A stretch of DNA of 64,000 nucleotides, taken from NCBI RefSeq assembly GCF_003226255.1, contig NZ_QJST01000001.1:434001-498000 (forward strand), in the 5' to 3' direction. This DNA comes from Idiomarina fontislapidosi. Lineage in GTDB: Bacteria > Pseudomonadota > Gammaproteobacteria > Enterobacterales > Alteromonadaceae. Of the stretch, positions 45,917-54,574 are shown piece after piece; the stretch's first letter is position 1; the number at the start of each line of letters is the position of its first letter. The notes under the pieces were generated by a model. It worked only from the letters and a program-made list of their open reading frames with translations. It searched no databases and was not told the origin of the DNA. Made by a program: the position numbers and the translations under genes.

Positions 45917-47255
45917 ACCGCTGGCGGATTTTTTCAGCCAGTGCGTATTGAGCGGGCGCAGCACCATGTACCAACCGAACTTCGCCCACGGGCAGTGTTG
46001 CGTCGCCAATAAAGGCAAGTAACTCACTCTGATCCGCGTGCGCTGAATAGCCCGCAAGGGTCGACACCTGCGCGTTAACGCGTCGCTTTTGTTGATTAAT
46101 AATAACGGTTTGTCCGGCAGCTGCTTGTTGTATTGTTGCACCTAAAGTTCCGGCGGCTTGATAGCCTACAAACAGAATATCGGTGCGAGGGTCTTCGATA
46201 AGAACGTCTAAGTAATTAATAATACGCCCGCCGGTGCACATGCCCGAGCCGGCAATCACAATAACCGGTTCTGCGGTCGACTTAAGTCGGTTTACCAAAG
46301 TTAAGTGCAATGCGTGTTCACCGACACGGTGAGCGTGCCGAAAATCTAATGGGTGGCGTCCCGCCGACTGCTTCGCCTGACTTGCTTCATCCCATAGCGA
46401 ATCGTGGTGTTGATAAATATCGGTGACACGGTTTGCCATCGGGGAGTCGATGACAATTTCAGGGAAGTTGATATGTTTCGCGTCTTGGTGTTGATGCCAA
46501 ATCTGTTCAAACTCATAGAGTAGCTCTTGCGTGCGGCCAATACTAAAGGCAGGAATAAGGATTGCGCCACCATCGCTGAGCGCTCGTTTAATCACCGCTT
46601 CGAGTTGAGTGATACGTTGGCTTCGGTCTCCATGCAGTCGATCACCGTAGGTACTTTCTAGTATTAAGAGATCGGCACGATTAAGAGGCGTAGGATCATT
46701 AAGTAGCGGCGAGGCACGACAGCCTAAGTCACCGGAAAATACCACCCGCTTGTTAAGTGGTGTGATATCAAAACACAGGTAAGACGAACCAAGTATGTGA
46801 CCAGCCTCTTCGAAGGTGACTGTGAGAGAGGGGAGTATATTGGTTGGCACGCCGTAGCGACATATCACGACCTGCCGAGCAAGCAGACGGCTAAATGCTG
46901 CGAGGGCACTTTCATCCTTAATCCCGGCAAGCTGTAATGAATCACCTAACACTAATTGCATCAGAGCGTGCGTTGCGGCGGTGCAGTAGATAGGTCCTCG
47001 GTAGCCTAACGCCAGCAGTTGCGGTAACCGGCCTACGTGATCCAAGTGCGCATGGGTAATGCAGACCGCTTTGAGACGCTCAACCTCTACTTGTGTTGCT
47101 AACTCATTATTGTCGGAAATGCCTTGAAAGGCCCCGCAATCGATCATGATGGTATGCTGTGAGTTGATACGCCAGAGATGGCAAGAGCCTGTGACCTGCC
47201 ATGTGCCGCCTAAGTGCGATAATTGAATGGGCCAATCAATGGTGGTTGCTGTCAT
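45873..47255 (-). CDS. MBL-fold beta-CASP ribonuclease family protein
   Basis: 460 residues from ATG 47255, where IQLSHLGGTWQVTGSCHLW begins at the expected place; upstream in-frame ATGs reach 47357. Metallo-beta-lactamase motifs HAHLDHVGRLP, EEAGHILGSS, FSGDLG, then beta-CASP motifs GSGMCTGGRI and GYSAHADQ. Two-zinc nuclease of the CPSF73-like bacterial group, probably acting on RNA. Confidence 0.9.
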   Translation of the reverse strand: MTATTIDWPIQLSHLGGTWQVTGSCHLWRINSQHTIMIDCGAFQGISDNNELATQVEVERLKAVCITHAHLDHVGRLPQLLALGYRGPIYCTAATHALMQLVLGDSLQLAGIKDESALAAFSRLLARQVVICRYGVPTNILPSLTVTFEEAGHILGSSYLCFDITPLNKRVVFSGDLGCRASPLLNDPTPLNRADLLILESTYGDRLHGDRSQRITQLEAVIKRALSDGGAILIPAFSIGRTQELLYEFEQIWHQHQDAKHINFPEIVIDSPMANRVTDIYQHHDSLWDEASQAKQSAGRHPLDFRHAHRVGEHALHLTLVNRLKSTAEPVIVIAGSGMCTGGRIINYLDVLIEDPRTDILFVGYQAAGTLGATIQQAAAGQTVIINQQKRRVNAQVSTLAGYSAHADQSELLAFIGDATLPVGEVRLVHGAAPAQYALAEKIRQRFNIPVTITAETATP

Positions 47256-47424
47256 TGTCGAATCACTGTTTAAAGTTATTTTGAACGAGTGTAGTTCAAT
47301 CCTACTCATCGGCATGCCGAGATAACTCAAAGGCACGTAAGAATTGTGCTGATACATTGCGTGAAGCGAATCAATGTCAGTAAAATAGCGCGTTATTGAG
47401 TCGTAGAAAAAGGAAAAAACGTTT

Positions 47425-48336
47425 GTGAATCAAGCATGCAGTCGTGTAGCTATGGTGCGTCCACATCATTTTCGCAGTAACGAACAAACTGCTGCCGATA
47501 ATCGCTTTCAACGGTTAGATCCCGAGCGTGTTGATGCGGCGGTTAGCCGCTACGCACGCGAAGAATTCGATGCGATGGTGGCACAGCTTAATCAACAGGG
47601 GATACGTGTTGAGGTATTTGAAGATACAACGACTGACACACCCGACTCTGTGTTCCCTAATAATTGGTTTACCAGCCACGCTGATGGCACTTTAGTCCTA
47701 TACCCCATGCACTGCGCTAATCGACGCTTAGAGCGGCGTGCGGACATCATTGAACGCCTGCAACGCGATTACACAATAAGCCGTACCCTTGATCTAACGG
47801 CATTTGAATCTCAGGGGCTCAGTCTAGAGGGCACGGGCGCATTGGTATTTGATCCATTAAACGACGACGTCTATGCAGTACGCTCACAACGAATGAGTGA
47901 TGTCGTGCTCAAGCATCTTGCTGACCAACTCGGGTGTAACCCTGTCGTTATCGATGCGCATGATCGTGAAGGCGTGCCGATTTATCACACCAATGTGTTA
48001 ATGAACGTAGGCCAACACATTGCTATGTACGCGCCCGAACTGGTGGCACCTGCGTATCGTGATGATTTAGCTGAACGGCTTGCGCGAGGTAACCGCACGG
48101 TGATCACACTCAGCGCCACCCAAATTGAGGCGTTTGCTGGCAATGCGCTCGAGTTAATAGGGCGCGAAGGGCCCGTGCTGGTGCTCTCGCAGACCGCGGC
48201 GTCGGTATTAACCGTGCAACAAAAGGATCAACTTGCGCAAAAATCACGTATGCTGATATGTAACCTGCCTACGATAGAACTCGGAGGTGGGTCGGCGCGC
48301 TGCATGATAGCGCAGCTTAACTGGCAACCAAGATAG
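47425..48336 (+). CDS. ctlX: Citrulline/arginine-modifying hydrolase CtlX
   Basis: 303 residues, GTG start behind AAGGAAA. Amidinotransferase/arginine-deiminase fold: VRPHHFRSNEQTAADNRFQ, DSVFPNNWFTSH, LEGTGALVFD, the His motif VPIYHTNVLMNVG and the C-terminal cysteine in GGGSARCMIAQL. The CtlX name (citrulline utilisation hydrolase) fits the N-terminal pattern; the exact substrate is uncertain. Confidence 0.87.
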   Translation: MNQACSRVAMVRPHHFRSNEQTAADNRFQRLDPERVDAAVSRYAREEFDAMVAQLNQQGIRVEVFEDTTTDTPDSVFPNNWFTSHADGTLVLYPMHCANRRLERRADIIERLQRDYTISRTLDLTAFESQGLSLEGTGALVFDPLNDDVYAVRSQRMSDVVLKHLADQLGCNPVVIDAHDREGVPIYHTNVLMNVGQHIAMYAPELVAPAYRDDLAERLARGNRTVITLSATQIEAFAGNALELIGREGPVLVLSQTAASVLTVQQKDQLAQKSRMLICNLPTIELGGGSARCMIAQLNWQPR

Positions 48337-48343
48337 GAATGTT

Positions 48344-49987
48344 ATGGGCTCAAAGGCGATACCGTATTATTACTTGTGTGGCGCATTAGTCGCCTTGTTA
48401 CTCACCTATGTGCTGCCAACGTGGCCACTTAAAGTGGTGTTTGGCTGGACTTGTATTGCCTTAACCCTAATCGCCTCTGCTTATTGGCTGAACACCGCGC
48501 GGTTGTTCCGTAAAAAAGCCAACGGACGCATTCCATGGTACATCCGTTGGTCGCTGATCCCATTTTTAGTTGGAGTACGCGTTTACAACGCGATTGCACG
48601 GCGGCAAGACAATTTACCTGCGTTTCAGCAAGTCGCTGAGGGGATTTATGTAGGGCGCCGGTTGTTTAGCCGAGACATGGACACCCTAAAAGACGTGCCG
48701 ATTAACGCGGTATTGGACGTCACTGCTGAATTTGATGCACTCGATTGGTCTGCTGAGCGTGCCGAAGTGAACTACTTAAACGTGCCTGTGCTTGACCATT
48801 TGGCACCGTCGCACGAGCAAATTCATCAAGCCCTACAATGGATACACGAACAACAGCGGCAAGGTCATAATGTACTGATCCACTGTGCGCTGGGTCGTGG
48901 TCGCTCGGTGTTTATGGCTGCGGCTTACCTGCTGGCGCACAGTCACACCAAGAATATTGATGAAGTGATGGATAAGATACAGGGTGCGCGCGAAGTGGCG
49001 CGCCTGAATCACCAACAGAAAAAGGCACTGCAAAAATTTATCGATGAACACCAAGAATTAATGATCAAGCGCGCCTTTATTGTTGCTAATCCGGTATCGG
49101 GCGGTGGTAAGTGGAGTGACTATGAAAAGCCTTTGAAAGATACGCTTACGCCTTATTTTGAACTGACGGTGATAGAGACAACCGAGGATAAAAACGGAAC
49201 CGAGTGTGCGCGAGAAGCCCTTGAACAAGGCGCAGAACTGGTCATCGCCTGTGGTGGCGACGGGACTTTGACCGAAGTCGCACGTGCGCTTATTGGGCAC
49301 GATTGTAAAATGGCGATTGTGCCCATGGGCACGGCTAACTCACTAAGCCAGGTGCTGTGGGGGCTCAGTAGTAAACTGAGCCCGGTCGATGTCGCTTGCG
49401 AAACCATTATTGAGGGTCGCTGCCGTAAAATCGACTGCGGTTGGGTTAATGACCAGTTGATGCTGCTATGTGCCGGGGTAGGCTTTGAACAGCAGATGAT
49501 CGAACAAGCCGATCGCAGTGCAAAAGATAAACTCGGTCAGCTCGCTTATATTCAAGGTTTGTGGCGCGCTCTGAGTGAGGATAAACAGCTGCAGTTACAG
49601 GTCACGATTGATGATGGTGAGACAGAAAGCTGGGAAACCGCCAGTTTGATTGTTGCCAATGCCGCACCCATGACAACCTTGCTGGCGCAAGGCGATGGCG
49701 AACCGGTCATTGATGACGGCAAATTGGATGTGACTTGGCTCGATTCAGAGCAGGGCGAAAGCTCGCCAGTTAAAAGCTTAATTGAGCTGTTGTATGCCAG
49801 TATTACAGAAGACCAAGTCGGTATGAATACTCATCACACCCGTGTGAAGCGCATTCGGTTGGCGCGCTGCGATGGCGAAGCACTCGATTATGTCGTAGAT
49901 GGCGAACCCTATTCGGCAGACGCGCTTGATATCAAAATCGACAAACATGCGCTGCAGATCTTGGTGCCCGACCGTATTGATTACTAA
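48344..49987 (+). CDS. Membrane dual-specificity phosphatase / diacylglycerol kinase-like fusion
   Basis: 547 residues. Two N-terminal membrane helices (about 5-50), then a DSP-type phosphatase domain with the CX5R loop HCALGRGRS (about 178-186), then a DAGK/YegS lipid-kinase domain from about 245 with VANPVSGGGK, the nucleotide site CGGDGTLTEVA and GTANSLSQVLWG. One open frame, no frameshift sign. It may phosphorylate one membrane lipid and dephosphorylate another. It begins 7 nt after ctlX. Confidence 0.9.
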   Translation: MGSKAIPYYYLCGALVALLLTYVLPTWPLKVVFGWTCIALTLIASAYWLNTARLFRKKANGRIPWYIRWSLIPFLVGVRVYNAIARRQDNLPAFQQVAEGIYVGRRLFSRDMDTLKDVPINAVLDVTAEFDALDWSAERAEVNYLNVPVLDHLAPSHEQIHQALQWIHEQQRQGHNVLIHCALGRGRSVFMAAAYLLAHSHTKNIDEVMDKIQGAREVARLNHQQKKALQKFIDEHQELMIKRAFIVANPVSGGGKWSDYEKPLKDTLTPYFELTVIETTEDKNGTECAREALEQGAELVIACGGDGTLTEVARALIGHDCKMAIVPMGTANSLSQVLWGLSSKLSPVDVACETIIEGRCRKIDCGWVNDQLMLLCAGVGFEQQMIEQADRSAKDKLGQLAYIQGLWRALSEDKQLQLQVTIDDGETESWETASLIVANAAPMTTLLAQGDGEPVIDDGKLDVTWLDSEQGESSPVKSLIELLYASITEDQVGMNTHHTRVKRIRLARCDGEALDYVVDGEPYSADALDIKIDKHALQILVPDRIDY

Positions 49988-50108
49988 ATAATCGATCGCG
50001 GCAATCGAGCTAAAGCCCCCGTGATATAACGGTCATAAATCATACGAATGGAGCTGTGCGGTTCAGTTATGGTATACTGTGTACAAATTAATCAATATTA
50101 AGTGAGTT

Positions 50109-50420
50109 ATGATTGATTTCGTAGGCTGGTATAAGCAACCCGAACTAGAGGGCGTAAACCCCCGCACCGCACACCGTGCAATTACCGTGGCAAAGTTCCG
50201 CGCTAAACTTTATCGCCGAGGCAGCTTTTTACTGCGCCAGTGTGCGTTGTTGTCTGTCGTCGCGGCACTTTTGATTTTACCAAGCTGGCACCACTCAGTG
50301 ATCAGTGCGGTGATTATCATTAGCTACCTTGGTTTAGCGAAATGGCTCAACATCCGTGCCTATCGCACCTATGCCATACCGTTACTGCCACAAGCCGTGC
50401 AGGACGCATCCAAATATTAG
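50109..50420 (+). CDS. Small membrane protein, unrecognised
   Basis: 103 residues: a polar N-terminus (WYKQPELEGVNPRTAHRAITVAK), a hydrophobic segment at about 42-75 long enough for two short helices, and a basic tail. Preceded by an extended -10-like TGGTATACT (50070-50078). Convergent with the CDF gene. Confidence 0.65.
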   Translation: MIDFVGWYKQPELEGVNPRTAHRAITVAKFRAKLYRRGSFLLRQCALLSVVAALLILPSWHHSVISAVIIISYLGLAKWLNIRAYRTYAIPLLPQAVQDASKY

Positions 50421-50432
50421 GCACGCAGTGCA

Positions 50433-51077
50433 TTAACCGCAGCAGGTCGAAATATCGGTTTTCTCGCCCGCTTTAACCGCATGGGCGTCTTTGATAATCC
50501 TCAGCGCTGAACGTAATACAATGATCGCGATGACCGTGGCTATCAGTAAATCTGGCCACGCCTTGTTAATCGCGCTCACCATCCATGCTGACAGAATGAC
50601 ACCTGCGTTCATCAGCATATCGTTACGCGAGCAAATCCAACTGGCGCGGATATTAATATCGCCATTGCGAGAGCTATACAGCAGAGCAAAACAAATGACG
50701 TTTACCATTAATGCTAAGCCGGCAACCCATAACATCATGTTGGCATTAGGTTCGCTGCCCCAAATCAAACGCTGTGCGACATCACCGAGCACCAACAGAG
50801 CAAGGGCGGTTTGTAATATGCCATTAAAAATAGCCGCATTTGCCTTGTATTTTATCGCCTTACCCACGGCATACAAACTCACCGCATAAACTAAGGTATC
50901 GGCAAGCATATCCAGTGAGTCAGCAATCAAACCGCTGGATTCAGCTATCCAGCCCGCAATAAACTCAACAAAAAACATCACGCCGTTAAGCACCAATACG
51001 GTCCAAAGAAGGCGTTTTTGGGCGCTATCCATTTGCGCCTGTGTATCCGAGGCTCCGCCACCGCAGCATGAAGACAT
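50433..51077 (-). CDS. CDF-family cation transporter, short form with cysteine clusters
   Basis: 214 residues from ATG 51077; the longer start at 51107 lacks support. Five to six membrane helices; SLDMLADTLVYAVSLY and SWICSRNDMLMNAGV are the paired metal-site helices of cation diffusion facilitators. The usual cytoplasmic C-terminal domain is missing. Cys clusters SSCCGGG at the N-terminus and STCCG at the C-terminus could bind the metal. Exports zinc, cobalt or similar; the ion is not readable. Confidence 0.85.
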   Translation of the reverse strand: MSSCCGGGASDTQAQMDSAQKRLLWTVLVLNGVMFFVEFIAGWIAESSGLIADSLDMLADTLVYAVSLYAVGKAIKYKANAAIFNGILQTALALLVLGDVAQRLIWGSEPNANMMLWVAGLALMVNVICFALLYSSRNGDINIRASWICSRNDMLMNAGVILSAWMVSAINKAWPDLLIATVIAIIVLRSALRIIKDAHAVKAGEKTDISTCCG

Positions 51078-51202
51078 GTGAACATCCGTTAGTAAAAATC
51101 TTGCCACAATTGTATCAAAAAGCGGTGAGGGAAGGGTGCCTTATTGCGGTGAAACAGGTACATTATGACTGAAGATAACTGCACCGATAATAACAATAAC
51201 GT

Positions 51203-51631
51203 ATGAAACAAAATAAATTTCGATTTAGTCACAAACAGCGAACAACTCGTTACCTCATCTCTGCCAGCATGTTATTGCTCGGGATTAGCATCATGTATTT
51301 ATATGATGACTGGACATTTTTAAGTGGGCTTATCGGTGTCAGTATGTTTCCGCTTTACCCCCTTTATCTAAAGGCTCAGCGTCCAGAAACTATAAAAAAC
51401 ATGCTGTACTTACTCGAAGTGCGTGGTGATAACTTACGTGTAGGAATGGAGCAGATCCCAATAGATAAATTAAAACGCGTGGCAGTAGGACCTTTTGATA
51501 AAGACTACGCTGTTTTACAGTTTCCGTATAACCCAATGTATCAAATCGACTACAGCTTTCCGATACAACAAATGGATGATGTCCGAGCGTGGTTTCGTGT
51601 CGAAGTACCTGATGTGGAATTAATCGAGTAA
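51203..51631 (+). CDS. Membrane protein with PH-like C-terminal half, unrecognised
   Basis: 142 residues. Two hydrophobic segments (about 17-33 and 38-54), then strands NLRVGMEQIPIDKLKRVAV, YAVLQFPYNPMYQIDYSFP and WFRVEV reminiscent of bacterial PH domains. Function unknown. Last chromosomal gene before the integrated element; it ends 19 bp from the left attachment repeat. Confidence 0.7.
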   Translation: MKQNKFRFSHKQRTTRYLISASMLLLGISIMYLYDDWTFLSGLIGVSMFPLYPLYLKAQRPETIKNMLYLLEVRGDNLRVGMEQIPIDKLKRVAVGPFDKDYAVLQFPYNPMYQIDYSFPIQQMDDVRAWFRVEVPDVELIE

Positions 51632-51649
51632 GAAAAGGTAAGAGAAGAA

Positions 51650-51697
51650 TTGGTCGGCGTGAGAGGATTTGAACCTCCGACCCCTGACACCCCATGA
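51650..51697 (-). repeat. attL: Left attachment site: tRNA-Pro 3' fragment
   Basis: 48 bp identical to 59552-59599. On the minus strand it holds the anticodon loop, the 3' half of the anticodon stem, variable loop, T arm, acceptor 3' strand and CCA of tRNA-Pro. Identity ends at 51697/51698, so the 5' half is absent and this is not a functional tRNA. It represents the original chromosomal 3' end displaced by integration. Confidence 0.92.
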
Positions 51698-51823
51698 AAT
51701 CCATACCGCTCAATCGAAGTCCGCATGAACAAAGGGTTCAGCCCACTAAAAAAAAGGCTTTCAAGCTATTTATGGCTTCACTTGTTGTAGCTTTAAGTAA
51801 CTAGAAATAACCGATTATTGCGT

Positions 51824-51829
51824 TATAAT
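51824..51829 (+). promoter_or_regulatory. Putative -10 box of the integrase promoter
   Basis: A consensus TATAAT directly before the first AGCCCCT heptamer, 52 bp before the integrase ATG. No good -35 is present at 16-18 bp, so a factor may assist. Transcription would start in the heptamer cluster, compatible with integrase repressing its own gene. Confidence 0.45.
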
Positions 51830-51876
51830 AGCCCCTAATCAGCCCCTCTTAATTTAAGGGGCTATCCAGAGGGGCT
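51830..51876. repeat. Heptamer cluster AGCCCCT at left end (putative Int arm sites)
   Basis: Forward copies at 51830-51836 and 51841-51847 within AGCCCCTAATCAGCCCCTC; inverted copies AGGGGCT at 51857-51863 and 51870-51876. The 19-bp forward pair recurs exactly near the right end (59458-59476). The last inverted copy also serves as ribosome-site-like AGGGG before the integrase ATG at 51881. Confidence 0.7.
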
Positions 51877-51880
51877 AGAA

Positions 51881-53266
51881 ATGAAAACTTCAATCACCAC
51901 AGCACAAGCTAAAAAATTCGCTGATACAGCAGCACAGGATAAGGAGCTTTATTGCTCGAACATTGCTGGCTTTCACTTGCGAAAGAATAGTAAAGGCGCA
52001 AGCTGGCGCTTGAAGTACATGGACGCAACGAGGAAGCGCCGCCGCTTAACGATTGGTGGTTATCCAGCGTTACACCCTCAAGAGGCTGCACAAATAGCCA
52101 TAGACTGGCGTACGAGCGTAGCAAAGGGAGAATCAGACCCGTTAGCCAAGCGTGACGAGTTAGCCGCTCAGAAGCGGTTAGAGGAGCAGAAGCAAGCACA
52201 GAATCAGTACAAACAAGCAGGACGCTTTTTTACTGATGTTTATGAGCCGCACCTAATCGACAATTACCGAAGCGGTAAAGAAGTAGCTAGTAAGATTAGA
52301 AACTTCTCATTTTTGTTTGAACGCGACATGGACAAGATCACCGCGCACGATATAAACGCATGGTATAGCAGAGCCACAAAAGCAGGGCTAAAGCGTCAAA
52401 GCATAATTGGTTACTTAGGTGCATTTAAGGCCATGCTCAATTTTGCGGCGGGTACGAAGAAAGGCGATCAGAATAACAACCCAGTCATACAGTTTAACCC
52501 CCTTAGGGATTACTCATTACCGCGCCCGAATGTTCAAGAGCGAGAGCAGTTAAAACAACAGAAAGAGCGTTTACAAGCAAAGCGTGACATTTTCACGCCT
52601 GAAATTAGAACGGGGATAATGCGCGGGCTATCGCTTTATGCTGAACACTTGCGCCAGCAACGCCGCAGCAGCCGCAAGCATGGTAAACCGCATTTACCAG
52701 ACCTTGATTTAGTGGCCTTTCCGCATTGGTTTATACCGTTCGCCCATATTGCCCGCTTAACAGGTATGCGCCCAAGTGATATTCGATCACTACGCTGGGA
52801 GCAACTGACCTACAACCGCTTTAATAATGAAACTACGTTGACCTTTACGCCGCCGAAAACTGAGGACAAAGGCATAGAGCCAATAGAAGTTAAATTTCCA
52901 GTAGCGGGCGAATTGCTGGAATTGCTCAACCAGTGGCGAGAGCAGCAAGGCAGCCCCAAAAGCGGCTTTATGTTCAAGTCAGACCGCACTGGCCAGCAGA
53001 TAGAACGCAAAGCCTACTTGAAGCATTGGAAGCACGTTAAAGAGAAAGGCGGGCTTCCTTATGATCTCGATTTTTATGCGTTCCGTCATAACTTCATTTC
53101 AACGCTAGTGAAGCAGAACTACCGCCCACTAAGAATAGCCAAGCTTGTAGGCCATGCTGACGAATCGATGATCATAAAGCACTACTTCCATACTGATAAC
53201 GAGGATATGACAGAACTAGCCAGCATAGCGGCTCAAAGCTGGGCTAAAGCTGCAGGGGGTGAATGA
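51881..53266 (+). CDS. int: Tyrosine recombinase integrase of the element
   Basis: 461 residues, P4-type layout: N-terminal DUF4102-like arm-binding domain (GFHLRKNSKGASWRLKY), a core-binding domain and a catalytic domain. Catalytic set: Arg297 (TGMRPSDIR), Tyr399-x-x-Arg402-His403 (FYAFRHNF), His425 (VGHADES) and nucleophile Tyr435 (KHYFH). The box-II position three before Arg402 is Tyr instead of His, an accepted variant. Located 184 bp inside the left repeat and reading into the element; its stop overlaps the next start. Confidence 0.93.
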   Translation: MKTSITTAQAKKFADTAAQDKELYCSNIAGFHLRKNSKGASWRLKYMDATRKRRRLTIGGYPALHPQEAAQIAIDWRTSVAKGESDPLAKRDELAAQKRLEEQKQAQNQYKQAGRFFTDVYEPHLIDNYRSGKEVASKIRNFSFLFERDMDKITAHDINAWYSRATKAGLKRQSIIGYLGAFKAMLNFAAGTKKGDQNNNPVIQFNPLRDYSLPRPNVQEREQLKQQKERLQAKRDIFTPEIRTGIMRGLSLYAEHLRQQRRSSRKHGKPHLPDLDLVAFPHWFIPFAHIARLTGMRPSDIRSLRWEQLTYNRFNNETTLTFTPPKTEDKGIEPIEVKFPVAGELLELLNQWREQQGSPKSGFMFKSDRTGQQIERKAYLKHWKHVKEKGGLPYDLDFYAFRHNFISTLVKQNYRPLRIAKLVGHADESMIIKHYFHTDNEDMTELASIAAQSWAKAAGGE

Positions 53267-54027
53267 TGAAGATTAAAAAGCCAAACAATGACGGCGCTTA
53301 TAAATTCGGCTCAAAGAAAGACCCGAAAAAGTTTGATGGTCACGTAGTTACGTACACAGCCAGTTACGGTACTGACACTTCAAAGCTAACTGTAGAGCAG
53401 CAAAAGGAATATTTTGATTCACTAAAGGCCGCAGCACCAGATCTATTAAAGCAATACGAACAGACGATTGAAACGAAACGTACTCAGGGAATAGACCTAG
53501 AGCCTAGCCTAACTGAATATGAAGAACGGTATTTTAAGCCAGTATTGGAAGATCTGAGCGTACCTATCCCGAGTAATCTAGGTTTTTACCTTTCAGAGCT
53601 GGCGCTCATTGAATGGAAACAGAACTTCCCGCATGACGAATGGGAACGAGCAAAAAGCATGGCTGAAACGGCTTGCAAGGGATTATCAGCAATCAACGGA
53701 GCAAGAGCAGCCATTAGCGCAAACAACTACCAGCAAGCTCTAGTGTTTATGGCTCAGGCAGGACATCATGCCGTTACATTGCGAACGCAGATAATGGAGC
53801 GTGGCTATAGGCGGGGTGAAGAAAAAACAGAGGGCTTAACCAAAGGTAACTTCAAATACAGTCCTGAACAAAAAGAGCAAGCCCAAGAACTCATGCAAAA
53901 ATTAGTAGATGGCGGCAAAAATTACTCAGATGCCGCGCGAATAGCATCCAATAGACTAGACATTCCTGCAGACACACTGACTGATTGGCGAAAGAATAGG
54001 ACTATTATCGTAGTCAAACCCTTTTAA
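53263..54027 (+). CDS. Element protein of unknown function, 254 aa
   Basis: Starts in ATGATGA overlap with the integrase stop, so translation is coupled. Hydrophilic and helical; the C-terminal part (NYSDAARIASNRLDIPADTLTDWRKNR) looks like a resolvase-type helix-turn-helix, so DNA binding is possible. No relaxase, nuclease or capsid motif seen. Coupling to integrase suggests a role in excision, mobilisation or helper interaction. Confidence 0.75.
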   Translation: MMKIKKPNNDGAYKFGSKKDPKKFDGHVVTYTASYGTDTSKLTVEQQKEYFDSLKAAAPDLLKQYEQTIETKRTQGIDLEPSLTEYEERYFKPVLEDLSVPIPSNLGFYLSELALIEWKQNFPHDEWERAKSMAETACKGLSAINGARAAISANNYQQALVFMAQAGHHAVTLRTQIMERGYRRGEEKTEGLTKGNFKYSPEQKEQAQELMQKLVDGGKNYSDAARIASNRLDIPADTLTDWRKNRTIIVVKPF

Positions 54028-54113
54028 AAAGTTGGAGTGTTCCGGTAAGCCACCCAAACCCAAAAAAAATACTTTGAGGCCTCTAGCAACAAACTGCACA
54101 AAGGGGCTTAATT

Positions 54114-54299
54114 ATGAACCAGCAGACCGACCTACTCAGACCTAACCAAGCGGCCGCATACCTAAATATGCACCGCGTTACACTTCACCGCCTATCAGAG
54201 CGTGATCCTAACTTCCCTCGAAAAATTAAAGCTGGCGAGCGGCTTTGCTATTACCGCAAGTCTGATTTAGACGCGTGGCTAAAAGATTGCGAGGTGTAG
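54114..54299 (+). CDS. alpA: AlpA-family HTH regulator/excisionase
   Basis: 61 residues, MerR-like winged HTH: LLRPNQAAAYLNMHRVTLHRL, the turn NFPRKIKAGERLCYYRKSDLDAWL. AlpA-like proteins activate or act as excisionase for P4-type integrases. An AGGGGCT heptamer (54102-54108), the arm-site motif, lies at its ribosome site, so Int and AlpA control may intersect. Confidence 0.9.
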   Translation: MNQQTDLLRPNQAAAYLNMHRVTLHRLSERDPNFPRKIKAGERLCYYRKSDLDAWLKDCEV

Positions 54300-54301
54300 C
54301 C

Positions 54302-54574
54302 ATGAACGAGCAAAGCAATATACACAACACAAGCTTTACGGCTCAGCGCCAACGACTATTAGAATCACTTAGAGAGCGTTCCCTAACAACGGTAGATTGC
54401 CGAAAAGAGCTAAACATTATCGCGCCAGCGCCCAGAATTTATGAGCTTAGGCACAATTACGGGCATGAAATACTGACCGAACGAGTCACCGTTGCTGACG
54501 AGCAAGGGCGATTGCATAGACGAATAGCCCGTTATCACTTGATTAACGAAGCAAAGCGCGGGGGTGATTTATGA
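54302..54574 (+). CDS. Small helix-turn-helix protein of the element
   Basis: 90 residues from ATG 54302, 2 nt after alpA. SLTTVDCRKELNIIAPAPRIYELRHNYGHEI followed by a basic strand pair (DEQGRLHRRIARYHL) matches the phage/plasmid HTH family PF14090-type. Its stop overlaps the primase-like start (ATGA), so alpA, this gene and the primase gene form one unit. Confidence 0.82.
   Translation: MNEQSNIHNTSFTAQRQRLLESLRERSLTTVDCRKELNIIAPAPRIYELRHNYGHEILTERVTVADEQGRLHRRIARYHLINEAKRGGDL

Noticed and set aside
51650-51725. Second tRNA-Pro gene at the left element border
   Set aside because: Identity stops after 48 bp at the anticodon loop; there is no D arm or 5' acceptor strand, so it is an attachment remnant.
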